Shown here in pieces: positions 5,888 to 7,950 of a stretch of 7,950 nucleotides of DNA. A program made the position numbers and the translations under genes. The notes under the pieces are model-generated. The model had not been told where the DNA came from. It worked only from the letters and a program-made list of their open reading frames with translations, and did not search any database. Within the stretch, counting starts at the first letter, position 1. Each line of letters opens with the position of its first letter. Source of the DNA: Fidelibacterota bacterium (GTDB taxonomy: Bacteria > Fidelibacterota > UBA2242); contig QNCV01000108.1 in NCBI GenBank assembly GCA_003645845.1, positions 1 to 7,950 on the forward strand, written 5' to 3'.

Positions 5888-6346
5888 CTAACTACCCATA
5901 TCCGAAAATATCGTCATTGCCGAATCCATTACGGCAATCAGTTTGTCCGCATTGTGGTAGCCGATGACATGCTTGATTACCCGGTTGTCCGGCGACAGGA
6001 AAAGCATATTGGGAATTCCCACTCCCCCATATTTGCGGGCGTTTCCGTTGTACGCCACCGCTACATCGGGTTGCTTATCCACGTCGATTCGTACAGTAAC
6101 GAATTTTTCGGATTTAACAATGACATTCGGCTGATTAAATGTGGAGTCTTCCATTGCCTGACAGGGCGGGCACCATTCTGCCATAAAATCCACCATAATC
6201 GGTTTTCGGGTCTGTTTAGCTATCACCATGGCGGAGTCAATGGAGTGAATCCAGTGAATTGACGGGGTTTTGTTTGTTAATCGGTTACAATTCAACAAGA
6301 GAATACTGAGCAGGACTGTGGTCAAATATGGGCGAAGACATTTCAC
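5888..6346 (-). CDS. Thioredoxin-fold lipoprotein with a CPPC active site
   Basis: This 152-residue protein, numbered from the GTG at 6346, has a short basic N-terminus (KCLR), a hydrophobic core (TTVLLSILLLN) and Cys20, consistent with a lipoprotein signal peptide. The -1 residue is Asn, which is unusual for a lipobox, so plain membrane anchoring is an alternative. The thioredoxin fold starts around residue 45, with MVDFMAEWCPPCQAM holding the redox pair Cys59 and Cys62. The cis-proline is Pro112 in VGIPNMLF. It probably acts as a periplasmic thiol-disulfide reductase or a DsbD-gamma-like partner. The motif is CPPC rather than the CGPC of cytosolic thioredoxin, which usually shifts redox potential. 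A TTG at 6358 extends the frame by four codons, but GAGG (6353-6350) sits six bases before the GTG, so I chose the GTG. It is convergent with the GlmU-like gene, seven bases apart, with no visible terminator between them. The client protein is unknown. Confidence 0.85.
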   Translation of the reverse strand: MKCLRPYLTTVLLSILLLNCNRLTNKTPSIHWIHSIDSAMVIAKQTRKPIMVDFMAEWCPPCQAMEDSTFNQPNVIVKSEKFVTVRIDVDKQPDVAVAYNGNARKYGGVGIPNMLFLSPDNRVIKHVIGYHNADKLIAVMDSAMTIFSDMGS

Positions 6347-6562
6347 GGGGAACCTCAATTATTTTTCAAAAAATAAGGGATTCCATAGAGGAAACCAAAA
6401 AATATTTTGGTAAAACATTTCACTGGTCTTTTCTAATTAGAATGGTTAACTTACTAACTAAGAGGATGTATGAATTTATCCTGTTTAATAGCTAAATTTA
6501 CAGTATGGAAATAATCAAAAACTACGATGATTTTTTAAAGAAATGTTTGTAAAGGCGATAAA
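6347..6562. other. AT-rich divergent intergenic region
   Basis: This 216-base AT-rich spacer lies between the leftward thioredoxin lipoprotein gene and the rightward glycosyltransferase gene and should hold promoters for both. I see no confident -35/-10 pair on either strand. It contains a 7-bp inverted repeat at 6394-6411. It also has two very short open frames on the plus strand (15 residues at 6505-6552 and a similarly tiny one before it), which are not convincing genes. Confidence 0.4.
6394..6411. repeat. Inverted repeat ACCAAAA-N4-TTTTGGT
   Basis: Two perfect 7-bp arms flank the loop AATA in the divergent spacer, about 50 bases upstream of the thioredoxin lipoprotein start and 150 bases upstream of the glycosyltransferase start. 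It could be an operator or a small hairpin. No long T-tract follows on either strand, which argues against an intrinsic terminator. Confidence 0.35.
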
Positions 6563-7950
6563 ATGAAGACGATACTACTTTTCTTTACCGGCGAGAATGA
6601 TCCTAACGGTCATGATCGTTTGCGCGAATTGATATTAACAACTTTGAAGAATACTGACGAAACGACTTTTGTCCTGATTATTTCTGAAGGTAATCGGGAT
6701 TTGCTGACAGATTTTCCCGTTGAATACAGCAGCCGGATATTGACCTATTCCGGGGTATTTAAGAATTTTAATGAGGCTGTTATATCTGCAAAAAAAGCCG
6801 GATTATTGGATTGCAAGCTGTTGCTGCTGCATACTCCCGGTGATGATGTGGAAATAAACCAGGATGCTATTGATACATTTCATAGTTATCATGAATTAAC
6901 CGGAGCGGGATTTTTACTCAGTGATCACTTTGAATATTTAGAGGATGATTCTGGGGCTGAACCGGTTTATCAGAAATTGAAACCCGGCCACGATCCCTCT
7001 AATATCATCATACCCGGCCGTGCTAACAGTCCGGTTTTATTTTGTCACGGTTCGGTGATTGCCGTGGGTTCGGAATATATCAATGAACGGGTCTTTGATT
7101 CCGAAGTCAACTACGGATATGACTATGCGATCCGCATGGGAATTCTGGCTTCAGGCGGAAGTCTCTATACCATTCCGAAACCGCTTTACAGCTTCCGACG
7201 GGGTAAACCCTACTATCCGGGTAAGGGGCTTCAGAATAAGCTCAATGCCAACCAAACATGGGAGATTGATCGGCATTTTTCCTATACGAAAGATCCCGCC
7301 CGTTTTGAATGGGGGCCGATCAGTTTTCAGAAATATCTGAAAGATATAGGGGCATTTTTACCTGATGAATATTTCCACCGGCGGGTTGAAACGGATCCGG
7401 CTTTGGGAGATGGCATCTCTTTTGTCTTACCCACCTATAACCGGGCTCACTTGATTCATTATGCAGTGGAATCGATTATAGGTGTCAGAAAGCGGGTTGA
7501 ACCCGATATACCCATTGAATTGATTGTTGTAGACAACGGTACTGATAATACCGTCGATGTAATCCGGCCCTATGCTGAAAAATATCCGGAATTTATCAAA
7601 TATTTCAAAGTTTCCGGCATGACACTGGGCGGTGCCCGCAATTTTGGTGTTTATAAATCCCGAAACAGGATAATTGGCCAGCTGGATTCCGATGATGTGC
7701 TGATTGGCGATCCGGTAACCAGTATCTTAAAGCAGTTTGAGCGGAGCGGCGCTGCTGCAATCATTGGAATATACCAAACCGCTGTGCGGGATTCTGAAAC
7801 CGGTGAATTGACCCTGGATAACCAGGTGATTTTACATGACGAATATCTTTGCGATCAGAATAATCCACTGTTGCAGGTCTGTATTCCGGGTCCCGGCGCT
7901 CCGCGCTATTATCGCCGGGAAGCGATTATTAATGCCGGTGGGTATCCGGA
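6563..7950 (+). CDS. Tandem family-2 glycosyltransferase, 3' end beyond the window
   Basis: An open frame of 462 complete codons starts at the ATG at 6563 (AAAGG at 6551-6555, seven bases upstream) and is still open at the window edge. Two GT-A domains are visible. The first (about 1-215) is degenerate at its start (MKTILLFFTGEND). It keeps a GDD at 93-95, a GAGFLLSDHFEYLED strand (114-128), and GYDYAIRM (185-192) with IPKPLYSFR, typical of family-2 C-terminal halves. The second (from about 284) is classical: SFVLPTYNRA (286-295), VVDNGTDNT (322-330), GGARNFGV, and the metal-binding LDSDDV (374-379), followed by GPGAPRYYRREAIINAGGYP near the edge. Such proteins transfer sugars from nucleotide donors in surface polysaccharide, LPS or glycoprotein synthesis. 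Donor and acceptor are unknown. No signal peptide or membrane segment is visible in this part, so it is probably cytosolic or membrane-peripheral. Confidence 0.88.
   Translation, partial: MKTILLFFTGENDPNGHDRLRELILTTLKNTDETTFVLIISEGNRDLLTDFPVEYSSRILTYSGVFKNFNEAVISAKKAGLLDCKLLLLHTPGDDVEINQDAIDTFHSYHELTGAGFLLSDHFEYLEDDSGAEPVYQKLKPGHDPSNIIIPGRANSPVLFCHGSVIAVGSEYINERVFDSEVNYGYDYAIRMGILASGGSLYTIPKPLYSFRRGKPYYPGKGLQNKLNANQTWEIDRHFSYTKDPARFEWGPISFQKYLKDIGAFLPDEYFHRRVETDPALGDGISFVLPTYNRAHLIHYAVESIIGVRKRVEPDIPIELIVVDNGTDNTVDVIRPYAEKYPEFIKYFKVSGMTLGGARNFGVYKSRNRIIGQLDSDDVLIGDPVTSILKQFERSGAAAIIGIYQTAVRDSETGELTLDNQVILHDEYLCDQNNPLLQVCIPGPGAPRYYRREAIINAGGYP

Noticed and set aside
5878..5890. Bidirectional terminator between the convergent GlmU-like and thioredoxin genes
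   Set aside because: The gap is seven bases, and no convincing GC-rich hairpin with T-tracts is seen across the junction.
5852..6262. 136-codon open frame on the plus strand opposite the thioredoxin lipoprotein gene
   Set aside because: Its antisense is a clear thioredoxin-fold protein with an active site and signal peptide. The plus-strand translation is His/Arg-rich and domain-free.
6505..6552. 15-residue open frame (MEIIKNYDDF...) just before the glycosyltransferase
   Set aside because: It is too short, has no ribosome site, and shows no attenuator features such as codon runs or a terminator hairpin.
7059..7340. 93-codon plus-strand open frame within the glycosyltransferase
   Set aside because: It is out of frame with the long open frame that carries the GYDY, PTYNRA and DSDD motifs, so it is a shadow.

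Overview
The window carries seven protein-coding genes, one of which runs off the right edge. The DNA is moderately AT-rich and tightly packed, with clear Shine-Dalgarno sites. A class I desulfoferrodoxin indicates an organism with an anaerobic or microaerophilic life style. The glucosamine branch uses the non-canonical GlmU-like enzyme best known from Bacteroidetes and related phyla. Together these suggest an anaerobic bacterium of the FCB supergroup or a neighbouring candidate phylum. That assignment is inference; no rRNA or marker gene is present to confirm it.

Layout. (1) 7-905, minus strand: a two-gene operon of superoxide reductase (desulfoferrodoxin) followed by ferritin, two bases apart. 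(2) 906-1127: a divergent regulatory region with a good sigma-70-type promoter firing rightward. (3) 1128-2645, plus: an aldehyde dehydrogenase with an unusual cofactor-loop sequence and a Trp-Trp-containing C-terminal extension. (4) 2646-2983: a long untranslated stretch with a 14-bp perfect palindrome and a likely promoter for the next operon. (5) 2984-5880, plus: glmS followed two bases later by a GlmU-like acetyltransferase/nucleotidyltransferase. (6) 5888-6346, minus: a small thioredoxin-fold lipoprotein, convergent with the glm pair. (7) 6563-7950 and beyond, plus: the first 462 residues of a tandem family-2 glycosyltransferase.

How the genes work together. Superoxide reductase turns superoxide into hydrogen peroxide, and ferritin consumes ferrous iron and limits Fenton chemistry, so the minus-strand pair is a coherent oxygen-defence and iron-storage unit. 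GlmS makes glucosamine-6-phosphate, and the GlmU-like protein carries out the last step or steps to UDP-GlcNAc. Only the mutase GlmM would be missing from the set here. UDP-GlcNAc feeds peptidoglycan and surface glycans, and the glycosyltransferase downstream may draw on the same sugar-nucleotide pool, although nothing proves a direct link. The aldehyde dehydrogenase and the thioredoxin lipoprotein have no obvious partner here.

I found no CRISPR array, mobile element, tRNA or rRNA, and no clearly novel multi-gene system. The points most worth a second look are the divergent GlmU-like enzyme, the aldehyde dehydrogenase cofactor loop, the tandem glycosyltransferase, and the leader region of glmS.
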